This document shows positions 34,198-41,610 of a DNA stretch of 46,462 bases, in pieces. This DNA comes from a virus. Position numbers and translations under genes: made by a program. Location of the stretch: positions 1-46,462 of the IMG/VR virus record IMGVR_UViG_3300005581_000025, one strand, 5' to 3'. Every line of letters starts with the position of its first letter. The stretch's first letter is position 1. The notes under the pieces are model-generated. The model did no database searches. It saw nothing but the letters and a program-made list of their open reading frames with translations, and was not told the DNA's origin.

Positions 34198-35165
34198 CCT
34201 GGGTAACTCGCTGACAGTACTGCACTAATAGTAGAGGAATTATCGCTCAACTTAATAAGATCATACTTACCACAAAATTTTAAGAATTGAGCACCAACCA
34301 TCGGTCGATTAAGTGTTATACTTCCTTGTTCAATAGTTTCTGCAATCTTAACTTTAATGTTGTCGGGTTGTGCCGTTAGATCGACCAGTACACGATTTCT
34401 ATTATAATCGTCTAATACCTTGTGCTCTTGTTTATTATGGTCAATCCATTTAGTTAACATTAGGTTATTCCAAGCGAATCCTTTGTTTTTCAAATCGCTG
34501 AAAGCTTCTTGTAATTTAGTTTTACGAACTCCGGGATAGGCACTAAACACATTGTCTGTGGGATCTCCTCGCATACATTTTTCGAACAAGATCCATTCGG
34601 GGTCAGGAATAACTTTAGGTAGTTTAGTTTTCTTATCAATAACAGGCTTACCCTTCTTGTCAAGAATTCCCTCTAGCGTATGTAATTCATCTGCTATCCC
34701 ATTGTATTGATTGACATTGTCAGCCAGCAACTGATGAAAATCAGTGTCACTGCTTACAATGGTGTGGTGATCCTGAGGGTGTGCTTGGATCCATCCTGCC
34801 ACCAAGTCATCTGCTTCCAACTCTTTGTGCTGGAGAACAGTACAATTGGTGCGTTCGGATAAGAAAGTTTTAAGGTCGTCAAAAGCTTCCCAAAACAGTC
34901 GATCTTCTTCTGCTTCTTTTTCTGTGAGCGCGGCTCGGGCAACTGCACGGTTCTTCTTGTAGGGTTCATAAAAATCCTTGCGCCAGCTACGACCTTCAAG
35001 GCAGAACACTACATGGTCTGCTTTTTGATCTCGCCATGCTTTGTTTACACTGGCAAGAGTTACGTGAATAGCAAAACCTAGTTTATCCCATGTGTCGCTT
35101 TGACGATGGGCACTGTGTCTTGCACGAAAGAATGTATTGGCTGTGTCAACAATAAGATATCGCAT
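34194..35165 (-). CDS. rnh: 5'-3' exonuclease, FEN/T4 RNase H type
   Basis: 323 residues. D7 in YLIVDTAN, the LEGRSWRKDFYEPYKKNR arch-type segment, ELEADD (E117, D119, D120), SSDTD (D140, D142) and MRGDPTDN (D201, D204) make up the metal-binding acidic set of the PIN/FEN superfamily; the FxGY-like YPGVRKTKL helix-hairpin-helix follows. Phage relatives remove RNA primers during replication. Symbol by analogy with T4 rnh. A promoter places the start three bases beyond +1, so the mRNA is probably leaderless and no ribosome binding site is visible. Confidence 0.9.
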   Translation of the reverse strand: MRYLIVDTANTFFRARHSAHRQSDTWDKLGFAIHVTLASVNKAWRDQKADHVVFCLEGRSWRKDFYEPYKKNRAVARAALTEKEAEEDRLFWEAFDDLKTFLSERTNCTVLQHKELEADDLVAGWIQAHPQDHHTIVSSDTDFHQLLADNVNQYNGIADELHTLEGILDKKGKPVIDKKTKLPKVIPDPEWILFEKCMRGDPTDNVFSAYPGVRKTKLQEAFSDLKNKGFAWNNLMLTKWIDHNKQEHKVLDDYNRNRVLVDLTAQPDNIKVKIAETIEQGSITLNRPMVGAQFLKFCGKYDLIKLSDNSSTISAVLSASYPG

Positions 35166-35174
35166 AGTGCAGTA

Positions 35175-35203
35175 ATAATAGCAGTTTATTTGATATTTGT
35201 CAA
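35175..35203 (-). promoter_or_regulatory. sigma70-like promoter for exonuclease gene (near-leaderless)
   Basis: TTGACA (35203-35198), 17-base spacer ending TGC (extended -10), TATTAT (35180-35175). The ATG begins at 35165, only ten bases beyond the -10 box. It lies at the 3' end of the preceding SGNH-like gene. Confidence 0.75.
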
Positions 35204-35908
35204 CTTTTCTAAAAATAATTTCGCTATTAATTTATGAGTTTCAGGACCAAAATGCATACCATCCCGTGCATAATCTAAAATTTTATGTGACGTTAGGCAT
35301 TTTTTGACTCCACAGTCAATATTCTCGTATACTGGACCAACCATGGATTCAATGCGATTGTGTAATAATTCTACAATTAATTTATTTTTATGAAAACGTT
35401 GCAATGAAATATTATGGTCCATGTTCCATGTATGCTCCAATTTACAACTTTCTGGAATGACGAAAGCTGGACCACTATCCTTAAAAGTTTCAAATCTTCT
35501 TAAATTAGGCCAGAGAATGAATACAGTATTGATTTGAAATAAACCAGTAATATTAGTTAAAATTCTAGCAACGGTGTCAGATGCCCCGGCCCCTAGTCCT
35601 AAATTGAGCATAGGATAAGGTCTTGCCTTTTCTACCAGACTGGGCCATATCCACTCGACGGGGTTACCTATTCCCATGGTATGACTACAACCTAATGCTA
35701 TGTCGATTTCTTTTCCTTTTAAAGAGTCAAAATCGTAAGTTCTAAATCCCTCGCGGCTATACTTATATGTTATATCTATGTTCTGCCATTTAGAAGATTC
35801 TGGATTTTGTTTAAATTTATCAATGGTATCAGTTCCAGCCCATTCTATTAGAGTTTTTTTAGGATTCCAACTATATGGCACAGTTTTTGTTTGCCAGTGA
35901 TTGAGCAT
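35186..35908 (-). CDS. SGNH/GDSL hydrolase-like protein
   Basis: 240 residues. DIALGCSHTMGIGN (69-82) is block I with GCS, NLGLGAGASD (97-106) the glycine block, and RDGMHFGPETHKLIAKLF (near 213-230) a DxxH block V. Most similar in layout to 22070-22708. Possibly an esterase; substrate unknown. The promoter of the next gene lies in its 3' end. Confidence 0.65.
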   Translation of the reverse strand: MLNHWQTKTVPYSWNPKKTLIEWAGTDTIDKFKQNPESSKWQNIDITYKYSREGFRTYDFDSLKGKEIDIALGCSHTMGIGNPVEWIWPSLVEKARPYPMLNLGLGAGASDTVARILTNITGLFQINTVFILWPNLRRFETFKDSGPAFVIPESCKLEHTWNMDHNISLQRFHKNKLIVELLHNRIESMVGPVYENIDCGVKKCLTSHKILDYARDGMHFGPETHKLIAKLFLEKLTNIK

Positions 35909-35909
35909 T

Positions 35910-36332
35910 TTAACTTACCTCACTACGGCCGCCACCTAAATCTTTTCGTTGAACTCCGGTTACGGGCCTGGGATTATTGGCTTCATACTGTTCAAATGTT
36001 TCCATAACAACATTACGACAAACATCCTGAAACCATTGATCCACGATCTGAGAATCGTCTTTGCCTTTATAACCAGACCGAACTAGTTTGGCCACAAAAA
36101 AATCATTCCAATCTAGTTCAAATGCACCATTACCGATATTGTCAGGATCCAATTCCACGCTGGTAATATTAACCCATGGTTCGCCTTTTTCTGTGGCAAT
36201 TTGTTTAGGTGTTTTCTTAGGTTGTGTAGTTTTTTTAACCCGAGGTGCTTTAGGTGCTGATTCAGTTACAGGCAACGTTGTTTCTTCTTTAACAGGCTGT
36301 TCTTTATTAAACAGTTTATCGAATATTCCCAT
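35910..36332 (-). CDS. hypothetical protein with disordered N-terminal linker
   Basis: 140 residues. MGIFDKLFNKEQPV opening, then a 40-residue Pro/Lys/Thr linker, then a compact part (ELDWNDFFVAKLVRSGYKG) and a C-terminal arginine/proline-rich tail. I recall this build in T4-like marine phages. Function unknown. Confidence 0.7.
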   Translation of the reverse strand: MGIFDKLFNKEQPVKEETTLPVTESAPKAPRVKKTTQPKKTPKQIATEKGEPWVNITSVELDPDNIGNGAFELDWNDFFVAKLVRSGYKGKDDSQIVDQWFQDVCRNVVMETFEQYEANNPRPVTGVQRKDLGGGRSEVS

Positions 36333-36335
36333 ATC

Positions 36336-36566
36336 TTACCCTTTTAACATCTTAATAATGGCCTCGTGACGATGATACCAACGATCTTCGACCACAGGGT
36401 CGCCTGGGCCCCCGATTATGCGGCGGCCACGCATAGCTACACCCCATACCCACTGACCAGTTGTGTAACAACGACGAGGTATGAAACTATACTTATATTC
36501 AAATACTGCTCGATCGTCGAACGGGTCGTATGCTTGGGTCATCTCGTCGCTGGTCGCTGTTCCCAT
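36336..36566 (-). CDS. small conserved-looking phage hypothetical protein
   Basis: 76 residues from the ATG overlapping the previous stop (TGATG) with GGGGA upstream; an in-frame alternative start at 36581 would overlap the previous gene further. Aromatic and basic core (FEYKYSFIPRRCYTTGQWVWG, RWYHRHEAI). Function unknown. Confidence 0.68.
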   Translation of the reverse strand: MGTATSDEMTQAYDPFDDRAVFEYKYSFIPRRCYTTGQWVWGVAMRGRRIIGGPGDPVVEDRWYHRHEAIIKMLKG

Positions 36567-36766
36567 CACTCTAATCCCCACTTAATTTTTAACCAAATGC
36601 GTTCATGAATGTAGTAATCGATACTGAGTAAGATATGTAGTGCGGTGGCAAAGCCAGTGGCATTAGCAATATTACCGGTAAACATATAAGTCCATAGAAT
36701 AGTAAATGACCATGCAGTTAGTCGATAACTAATCATTCTGGCTATTGTTCTTTTTTTCGTTTCCAT
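36566..36766 (-). CDS. DUF2061-like small membrane protein
   Basis: 66 residues. KRTIARMISYRLTAWSFTILWTYMFTGN ... YYIHERIWLKIKWGLE is the DUF2061 layout: one to two membrane helices, a threonine-glycine turn and the HERxW end. GTG at 36769 is an alternative start with AGGAG upstream. An inner-membrane protein of unknown role. Confidence 0.8.
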   Translation of the reverse strand: METKKRTIARMISYRLTAWSFTILWTYMFTGNIANATGFATALHILLSIDYYIHERIWLKIKWGLE

Positions 36767-36786
36767 CACAATGAATCTCCTTTAAA

Positions 36787-37674
36787 TTATTTCCCCCACC
36801 CATTGCCCCAAAGGTCAACGTGTAGTCTTGGACTGTAATAGTAGCCTTTACTAACTGCAAAATCGGCCACACGAACTCGATTTTTTTCGTAGGGAGTAAC
36901 AACACCCCCTTGCGGCATTACGTAGACAGCACCAGTAAATCCGCCTGCTCTGAATTCTTTTACTGCTCGATCCACTTCAGCAAAGTGCTCTTCAGTTTCG
37001 ACAACAAATTTAAGATATGTATGACCAATTTCTTGATAGCTGGCAACGATCTCAGGACGGATAGCATCTTCCCAACGTTCTCCACTGGCACTTAATTTAG
37101 CACTGACACTAAAGGTAAGATTGTTATAAGTTCTGCGATCACCTTTAGAATTTAATTTAGAGTTTAATGTCCAATTAAGTAAATGGTGTCTAAATGCAGG
37201 CTGTAGTTCCTGTGTGCCATTTGTTTCAAAAGTTAAATTTTGCAGATCGGCCATGGCAGGATTACTCAACAATTCTTCATAGGCACGTTGCCAACCTAAT
37301 AAAGGTTCCCCGCCAGTAATAACAAGATGCACGTCATTGCCGTTGTCTTGAACCCATTTATTATTGGGTGTAAGTTTCAACATACGATCCACTAAGTCAT
37401 TTGTGGCAATGGTGGGACTTAGATCTTTAAATGCTGGATGCCAGCTGGCATAACTGTCACAACCAGTATTTACCAACGGCAAACTGTTGAAGTCTTTGTA
37501 CAAATGAACGTTTTTTGCAACATCGTCTGCTTCTGTGCTATTAACACCAGGAGCGCATCCAAATCCTGCACATGTAAAGTTACATCCAAATGTTCGCAAG
37601 AATACACTGGGCACTCCTACGAATCTGCCCTCGCCTTGTGCTGAATAAAAAATTTCACTGACTTTGAGTTTCAT
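36787..37674 (-). CDS. queE: 7-carboxy-7-deazaguanine synthase QueE (radical SAM)
   Basis: 295 residues. FYSAQGEGRFVGVPSVFLRTFGCN is the classic QueE start; GGEP (121-124) and an FETNGTQ segment follow. The cluster cysteines C31 and C35 are clear. The usual third Cys in WCDTxYAW corresponds to C72 in GCDSYASW, after an insertion of about 35 residues; C40 is a less likely alternative. It converts 6-carboxy-tetrahydropterin to CDG in preQ0 synthesis, after FolE and QueD, both in this window. Longer than bacterial QueE (about 220 residues). Confidence 0.9.
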   Translation of the reverse strand: MKLKVSEIFYSAQGEGRFVGVPSVFLRTFGCNFTCAGFGCAPGVNSTEADDVAKNVHLYKDFNSLPLVNTGCDSYASWHPAFKDLSPTIATNDLVDRMLKLTPNNKWVQDNGNDVHLVITGGEPLLGWQRAYEELLSNPAMADLQNLTFETNGTQELQPAFRHHLLNWTLNSKLNSKGDRRTYNNLTFSVSAKLSASGERWEDAIRPEIVASYQEIGHTYLKFVVETEEHFAEVDRAVKEFRAGGFTGAVYVMPQGGVVTPYEKNRVRVADFAVSKGYYYSPRLHVDLWGNGWGK

Positions 37675-37951
37675 ATATATTAGACCATTTTTTAAGTTTT
37701 TCTTTTTTGGCCAATTTGGCCAATTCTAAGTTTTCCCAACTAATGATCTGTTGTTCTAGTAGAATATCCACCATGGCTAACACATCACCAATTTCCATTT
37801 CTAACATTGCAGAATGTTTATAACCAGTTTTATAATGAACACTATCGATACCAAATCTTCGTATTTTACTAACTTCTACAATGACTTCTGCACATTCTTC
37901 TTGAAGAATACCCAATACTTCTTCATGACTTCCGGGATTTAATTTAAACAT
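37655..37951 (-). CDS. MazG-like nucleotide pyrophosphohydrolase
   Basis: 98 residues. EECAEVIVEVSK (near 18-29) supplies the first glutamate pair and MEIGDVLAMVDIL (near 51-63) the ExxD helix of the all-alpha NTP pyrophosphatase fold. The phage protein is a single-domain form. It may hydrolyse NTPs or (p)ppGpp-linked substrates; specificity unknown. Ends 20 bases inside the QueE gene start. Confidence 0.8.
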   Translation of the reverse strand: MFKLNPGSHEEVLGILQEECAEVIVEVSKIRRFGIDSVHYKTGYKHSAMLEMEIGDVLAMVDILLEQQIISWENLELAKLAKKEKLKKWSNIYETQSQ

Positions 37952-37952
37952 A

Positions 37953-38117
37953 CTAGTTCCAATGTCGAATTACACCTGCTATAATAAAGCAGTTAGTTAT
38001 GATGTATGATAACACAATTAAAGTACGAATGCAAGCAATACGGTCTGATTCAGAATCCGTACTGCCTGACTTTTCTCCCAGCGCCTTGGCCCATATACGC
38101 CAAATCTTTTTTATCAT
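37953..38117 (-). CDS. small membrane protein, 54 residues
   Basis: 54 codons; ATGA overlap with the preceding gene and a one-base gap to the MazG gene. KKIWRIWAKALGEKSG is a basic start, LIVLSYIITNCFIIAGVI a membrane helix, ending RHWN. This pattern (IWRIWAKALG ... IIAGVIRHW) is one I associate with T4-like phages. Role unknown. Confidence 0.75.
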   Translation of the reverse strand: MIKKIWRIWAKALGEKSGSTDSESDRIACIRTLIVLSYIITNCFIIAGVIRHWN

Positions 38118-38332
38118 TTCTTACTTGGTTTAGGCGGCATGTCAGGGAATGCTCCCCATGGTTGTGTTAGTTCCTTTGATACATCGCCAGGCCCGCCGTT
38201 ATCTATCCAATGTTTACTAATTACAATTTTCGGATTGTTGTCTACAATTACGTAGCGACATAAAAACTCACTGTAATCGTAGGTGCCATCAGGCACCCAC
38301 TTAAACATTTTGAAATCTGATTCAGAGCTCAT
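38114..38332 (-). CDS. small hypothetical protein
   Basis: 72 residues: MFKWVPDGTYDYSEFLCRY, then an ISKHWIDNGGPGDVSKE segment, with a proline/lysine-rich C-terminus. ATGA overlap upstream with the 29-residue gene and downstream with the 54-residue one. Function unknown. Confidence 0.65.
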   Translation of the reverse strand: MSSESDFKMFKWVPDGTYDYSEFLCRYVIVDNNPKIVISKHWIDNGGPGDVSKELTQPWGAFPDMPPKPSKK

Positions 38333-38418
38333 GCAAACAAGTCTTTTTTATATTTAAGGGAGTATGTTTTGTTATCTTTAATAACGTCACCACCGATATC
38401 GTTGATAGTGTATTTCAT
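38329..38418 (-). CDS. very small protein, 29 residues
   Basis: 29 codons, ATGA overlap downstream and a 2-base gap from the preceding methyltransferase gene. MKYTINDIGGDVIKDNKTYS ends in a basic KYKKDLFA. Tight fit in the operon is the only evidence for translation. Confidence 0.45.
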   Translation of the reverse strand: MKYTINDIGGDVIKDNKTYSLKYKKDLFA

Positions 38419-38420
38419 AT

Positions 38421-39080
38421 TTAAAACTCTAATACTAAGTGTGACCGATCTCTATGTATAACTTTTTTTGATTTGGAACTCATATCATCATATAAGTTAT
38501 CGTCGATTACTCTACAATGAATTTTTTCTGCGTCAGGCCACCCGCTTCCAATCGGTAAAGGATGCATACAGAATCCATTTGTTATACAAAATAATCCGCT
38601 GAAATTTCTACAAATATTTTCCCATGTTGATGTAAAATCTATTTCTGTAATATGTTCAATTGATTCGCACATGACAATAGTGTCAAACTTTGTGAAATTT
38701 ATAGCGATATCTTTTATATTACTTTCTATGGCAACAGGAACATTAATCGAATCGCCGAAGTAGTGTTTTGCGGTTTTATTAAACCAATTTTGAACACCTT
38801 GTGCAACATCTATTGCAGTGACATTTACACCCATTTTAGACAATGCACACGCTAACTCACCTCTGCCTGGGCCGATTTCTAATACATTTAATGGGGTTCT
38901 TGTTTTATTATTTAAAACAAATGATATTTGCTCATCGATATTACTATACTCAGCTGAATTGTTAGGTATAATGCCAAATGCATAACATAAAGAATAAAAT
39001 TGATCTTCATGCCTTAGAATTTTAGCAGTCCAATTTTCTAAATCGGAATAAAAAAATCCTTCTTTATATGCAAAAGTCAT
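38421..39080 (-). CDS. class I SAM-dependent methyltransferase
   Basis: 219 residues from the ATG overlapping the QueD stop (ATGA); the upstream in-frame codons would extend into queD. LNVLEIGPGRGELA (about 64-77) is motif I, VTAIDVAQG motif II (acidic), and FDTIVMCESIEHI (about 131-143) motif IV. The substrate is unknown; being coupled to queD it could act on a pterin/deazaguanine or on a sugar. Confidence 0.82.
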   Translation of the reverse strand: MTFAYKEGFFYSDLENWTAKILRHEDQFYSLCYAFGIIPNNSAEYSNIDEQISFVLNNKTRTPLNVLEIGPGRGELACALSKMGVNVTAIDVAQGVQNWFNKTAKHYFGDSINVPVAIESNIKDIAINFTKFDTIVMCESIEHITEIDFTSTWENICRNFSGLFCITNGFCMHPLPIGSGWPDAEKIHCRVIDDNLYDDMSSKSKKVIHRDRSHLVLEF

Positions 39081-39631
39081 GCAAATAAGTCCTCGTTCCA
39101 TTCGCGATGTCCTTCGCGGAATGCCATATTGGATTGAGTTTCACGAACTTCTACGCGGTAACACCATAGACGCTTGGCTTCACCTTCGCCCCACATCTCG
39201 GGAATATACACGCCGTTGACGTATTTGTAAAGCATGTCGCTTAGACCTTCGCAACCTAGCTTAGGCAGTACAACAATTTTTGCCATATTCTTTTCTTGTA
39301 GCATCTTGAATGTTTCCATTTCTGGATCATCGGCTGCCACAATCAAGGTATGGTCAAATTGATCTTCTAAAATCTTTTTAAGTTCTTTAAGTCCACCGTA
39401 GTCAGCAGCCCAGTTACGAACGTCTAAGTCGTTGGTACCGAAGTAGAACTTCATTGAAAAACTGTACCCGTGGATTAAGTTACAGTGGCTGTCTGCTCGC
39501 CACTGGCGATAGGCACAGGGAAAAGCATCATGATACTCTTTAGTGCTGGTATATTTGTAACTGACTGGGCCTATGTAAGGCAGGTTGTTTTCTAAGTGTC
39601 TGATTAAATCAGCTGTTGAGGATTTTGCCAT
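39077..39631 (-). CDS. queD: 6-carboxytetrahydropterin synthase QueD-like
   Basis: 184 residues. RADSHCNLIHGYSF (near residues 45-58) keeps the catalytic Cys and one zinc His but has HGY for the usual HGH, and FPCAYRQW replaces the AAH of the first zinc ligand by AY. DYGGLKELKKILEDQFDHTL and the C-terminal VEVRET are typical. A subfamily with HGYS is known to me from alphaproteobacteria. Makes the pterin substrate of QueE from dihydroneopterin triphosphate, product of FolE. Starts after AAAGGAG. Confidence 0.82.
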   Translation of the reverse strand: MAKSSTADLIRHLENNLPYIGPVSYKYTSTKEYHDAFPCAYRQWRADSHCNLIHGYSFSMKFYFGTNDLDVRNWAADYGGLKELKKILEDQFDHTLIVAADDPEMETFKMLQEKNMAKIVVLPKLGCEGLSDMLYKYVNGVYIPEMWGEGEAKRLWCYRVEVRETQSNMAFREGHREWNEDLFA

Positions 39632-39662
39632 CTCTAGTCTCCTTTATTTAAGTAGCAAGTTT

Positions 39663-39715
39663 GATGACATGCAGAATTTTTAGAGAGGGATGAATGCCAT
39701 GGAAGTCCTCTTGAG
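39663..39715 (-). promoter_or_regulatory. candidate preQ1-I-like riboswitch upstream of queD
   Basis: The 91-bp gap before queD (39632-39722) holds, in minus-strand RNA, AGAGG (39711-39707), an 18-base loop, CATCCCTCT (last five bases 39688-39684 pairing with AGAGG) and then the A-rich tail CTAAAAATT (39683-39675). This is close to the class I preQ1 aptamer: AGAGG stem, CCCTCT and A-rich tail. CATG in the loop (39701-39698) could pair with CATG in the tail (39671-39668) as a pseudoknot. The loop is longer than in B. subtilis. The downstream gene in the preQ pathway fits. No search was possible. Confidence 0.45.
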
Positions 39716-39722
39716 ATAATAT

Positions 39723-40256
39723 TTATGCCCAGTCGAATACTTTTTCAAATAATTGCTTGGAGACATAAGTTCTATTTCTTTTATTGGATTCATCATTGAT
39801 GTTGCCAATCGGTTTTTTACCTGTTAATTTAATATGTTCTTCTATGCGTTCACTTTCCATGTCTTCGACTTCTTTAAAAGGAGTGTACGATTTAAAATTA
39901 TAATTTGTAACGTCCCATACAATAAGTGACAATTTTCTGTGATCTAAATCAATACCATACTCGAGTTTGAAGTCTCGCTCGATAACTAGCCAATCTGCTC
40001 CACTGGAGCCGTCTATTCTCAAATATCCCCAACTAAATGCATGAGCCAATTGACGATATACACGTTCTCCCCAGGTTCTCGAAATGCTTTTAGCAGCACT
40101 CATTCCAGTCTTAACTTTGATAGCGTTATCGAATACAAACTCATAGACATATTTGTCAATTTTATAATGTTTAAAAATTTTACATAAATCAGACGGCTCG
40201 CTTAATTTGCCGCAATCGATAACGTATTTAGGAAAGCTATTCCAATCGTATTTCAT
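39723..40256 (-). CDS. hypothetical protein, weakly GIY-YIG-like
   Basis: 177 residues. YVYEFVFDNAIKVKTGMSAAKSISRTWGERVYRQ (35-68) recalls a GIY-YIG fold: a short Y-x-Y strand, a Lys-Thr-Gly turn and an arginine helix; SWGYLRIDGSSGADWLVIERDF follows with a possible catalytic Glu. Real GIY and YIG tripeptides are absent. I know similar conserved proteins in T4-like phages, not their activity. A nuclease role is low-confidence. Confidence 0.6.
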   Translation of the reverse strand: MKYDWNSFPKYVIDCGKLSEPSDLCKIFKHYKIDKYVYEFVFDNAIKVKTGMSAAKSISRTWGERVYRQLAHAFSWGYLRIDGSSGADWLVIERDFKLEYGIDLDHRKLSLIVWDVTNYNFKSYTPFKEVEDMESERIEEHIKLTGKKPIGNINDESNKRNRTYVSKQLFEKVFDWA

Positions 40257-40257
40257 A

Positions 40258-40779
40258 TTACATCCACCAATTTTCGTAAGGAAAAACTATACGTTCTTTT
40301 TTACTCTTGGAGATTTCTTCTCCGCAGAAGTCTACAGTAACTTTTGATTTACTACTGATATTGTCGTATACAACAGCAAACTTAACATTGTTATTCCAAA
40401 TGTCTTCCCAGGCTGGATCGTTGGGCAAGCATCCAGAACGCCAGTCTTCCATTAAATTGTTAATTGTGTTACCAGTGTTATTAATGTCGTTGACAACCAG
40501 AATATTTTTACGTGTGGCTGGATCAGTTGTAACTTCTCCAGTGGGCCGAGGCATAGTAGATGATGATACATACCCAAATGCGTCTTCAGCCATCCATAGA
40601 TTACTTTCTTCCTTGCTCAAAGTATTCACTGGAATATTAAAATAATTACCGATCATTACGGCTGGAATAAGTCCGCCTTGTACCATGCCCACAATGTAGT
40701 CTGGCCGCCAATTGCTGACAGCGATATCCCTGCAAATTTTTGCAATAAGGCCGTGATATTCTTTGTTAGTAATATTCAT
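40258..40779 (-). CDS. phosphoribosyltransferase, purine-salvage (HPRT/Gpt-like)
   Basis: 173 residues. The PRPP loop ILVVNDINNTGNTI (93-106) and hood region IVGMVQGGLIPAVMIG (29-44) define a type I PRTase of the xanthine/hypoxanthine-guanine group. The downstream hydrophobic strand (VKFAVVYDN) and C-terminal IVFPYENWWM match Gpt-like enzymes. It could salvage a purine base, or perhaps a 7-deazapurine; the latter is guesswork from its neighbours. Confidence 0.82.
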   Translation of the reverse strand: MNITNKEYHGLIAKICRDIAVSNWRPDYIVGMVQGGLIPAVMIGNYFNIPVNTLSKEESNLWMAEDAFGYVSSSTMPRPTGEVTTDPATRKNILVVNDINNTGNTINNLMEDWRSGCLPNDPAWEDIWNNNVKFAVVYDNISSKSKVTVDFCGEEISKSKKERIVFPYENWWM

Positions 40780-41104
40780 TTTCTTTTCTCTCCATGTGTT
40801 CTTTAAGATTGTGATTGGTTATGTTATCTAAAAATTTTATAATAAACATAGATGCAATACTAGCATCTTCTCCATTAAAATGCAACCTAGTACCGCCCTC
40901 GCCGTTTTGGTGATAGTGGCACCATTTACCGCGACCGTATGCTACATATACATTAGAATGTTCGCGGCCTCGATGATTCCAATATGTATCTATTTTCTGG
41001 CGACCACCTATGTGTTCGTACCAATCTATAATAGATTTAGTTAATTCATTGACGTCTATCCATATAGGATAAACTACAGTACAGCCTGGTGGTAGTGTTA
41101 TCAT
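40766..41104 (-). CDS. hypothetical protein
   Basis: 112 residues. WYEHIGGRQKIDTYWNHRGREHS, then a KWCHYHQNGEGGTRLHFNG segment, are aromatic/His-rich. The C-terminus is charged. No domain recognised. Overlaps the upstream cupin gene by ATGA and the downstream phosphoribosyltransferase gene by 14 bases. Confidence 0.65.
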   Translation of the reverse strand: MITLPPGCTVVYPIWIDVNELTKSIIDWYEHIGGRQKIDTYWNHRGREHSNVYVAYGRGKWCHYHQNGEGGTRLHFNGEDASIASMFIIKFLDNITNHNLKEHMERKENEYY

Positions 41105-41550
41105 TTAGCTCTGCTGGCTAAATATTGTTCCCACTGTACCCATTGACCTTTGCTCATAAAGCCCCAATCTTTTTGTTGTGGACCTGGGCAAAACAAAGTC
41201 CAGCAAGTTACAGCTGGGTCAAGTTCGATTCGATGATAACTAGACGCTTTGCAAAATCTAAAGTGTCCCGGTCCTCGCCATACAGAAATTTCTCCAAATT
41301 TCTCGCCTTTTGAATTAAACTGAGGAACCCATTCCCAATACCCGCCACGAAGAATCAAGGTAAAATAGGGCCAAGGATGGTCGTGCAAGTCATCGGGATC
41401 TGATTTTAGAAATTTATGTAAAAATACATTGAAGGGAAAACGCTTTCTGTCTTTGAGGAACAAATAATAACGTTCTAGATACGGTTCATCGTTTACACGA
41501 TCCATTACGATACGCTTTCTTCCAAAACGTTCGAGTAATTTAAGTAGCAT
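41101..41550 (-). CDS. cupin-like protein
   Basis: 149 residues. LHDHPWPYFTLILRGGYWEW (near 55-74) is a cupin motif 1 pattern (HxH...GxxxE), with SYHRIELDPAVTCWTLF supplying the second His. Such cupins act as dioxygenases, epimerases or sugar-binding proteins. Starts a transcription unit with its own promoter and an AAGGAT ribosome binding site. Function unknown. Confidence 0.75.
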   Translation of the reverse strand: MLLKLLERFGRKRIVMDRVNDEPYLERYYLFLKDRKRFPFNVFLHKFLKSDPDDLHDHPWPYFTLILRGGYWEWVPQFNSKGEKFGEISVWRGPGHFRFCKASSYHRIELDPAVTCWTLFCPGPQQKDWGFMSKGQWVQWEQYLASRAK

Positions 41551-41581
41551 GTTCTATCCTTAGATAAAGTATTACGGTACT

Positions 41582-41610
41582 ATTTTACAGAATACTTTAA
41601 TTATTGTCAA
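41582..41610 (-). promoter_or_regulatory. sigma70-like promoter for cupin-QueD operon
   Basis: TTGACA (41610-41605), 17-base spacer, TAAAAT (41587-41582) on the minus strand. A leader of about 25 bases with AAGGAT precedes the ATG at 41550. The -35 overlaps the stop of the upstream gene. Confidence 0.75.

Noticed and set aside
39716-39725. CATAAATA resembling a T4 late promoter
   Set aside because: One mismatch to TATAAATA in AT-rich DNA is weak, and queD is not expected to be a late gene.
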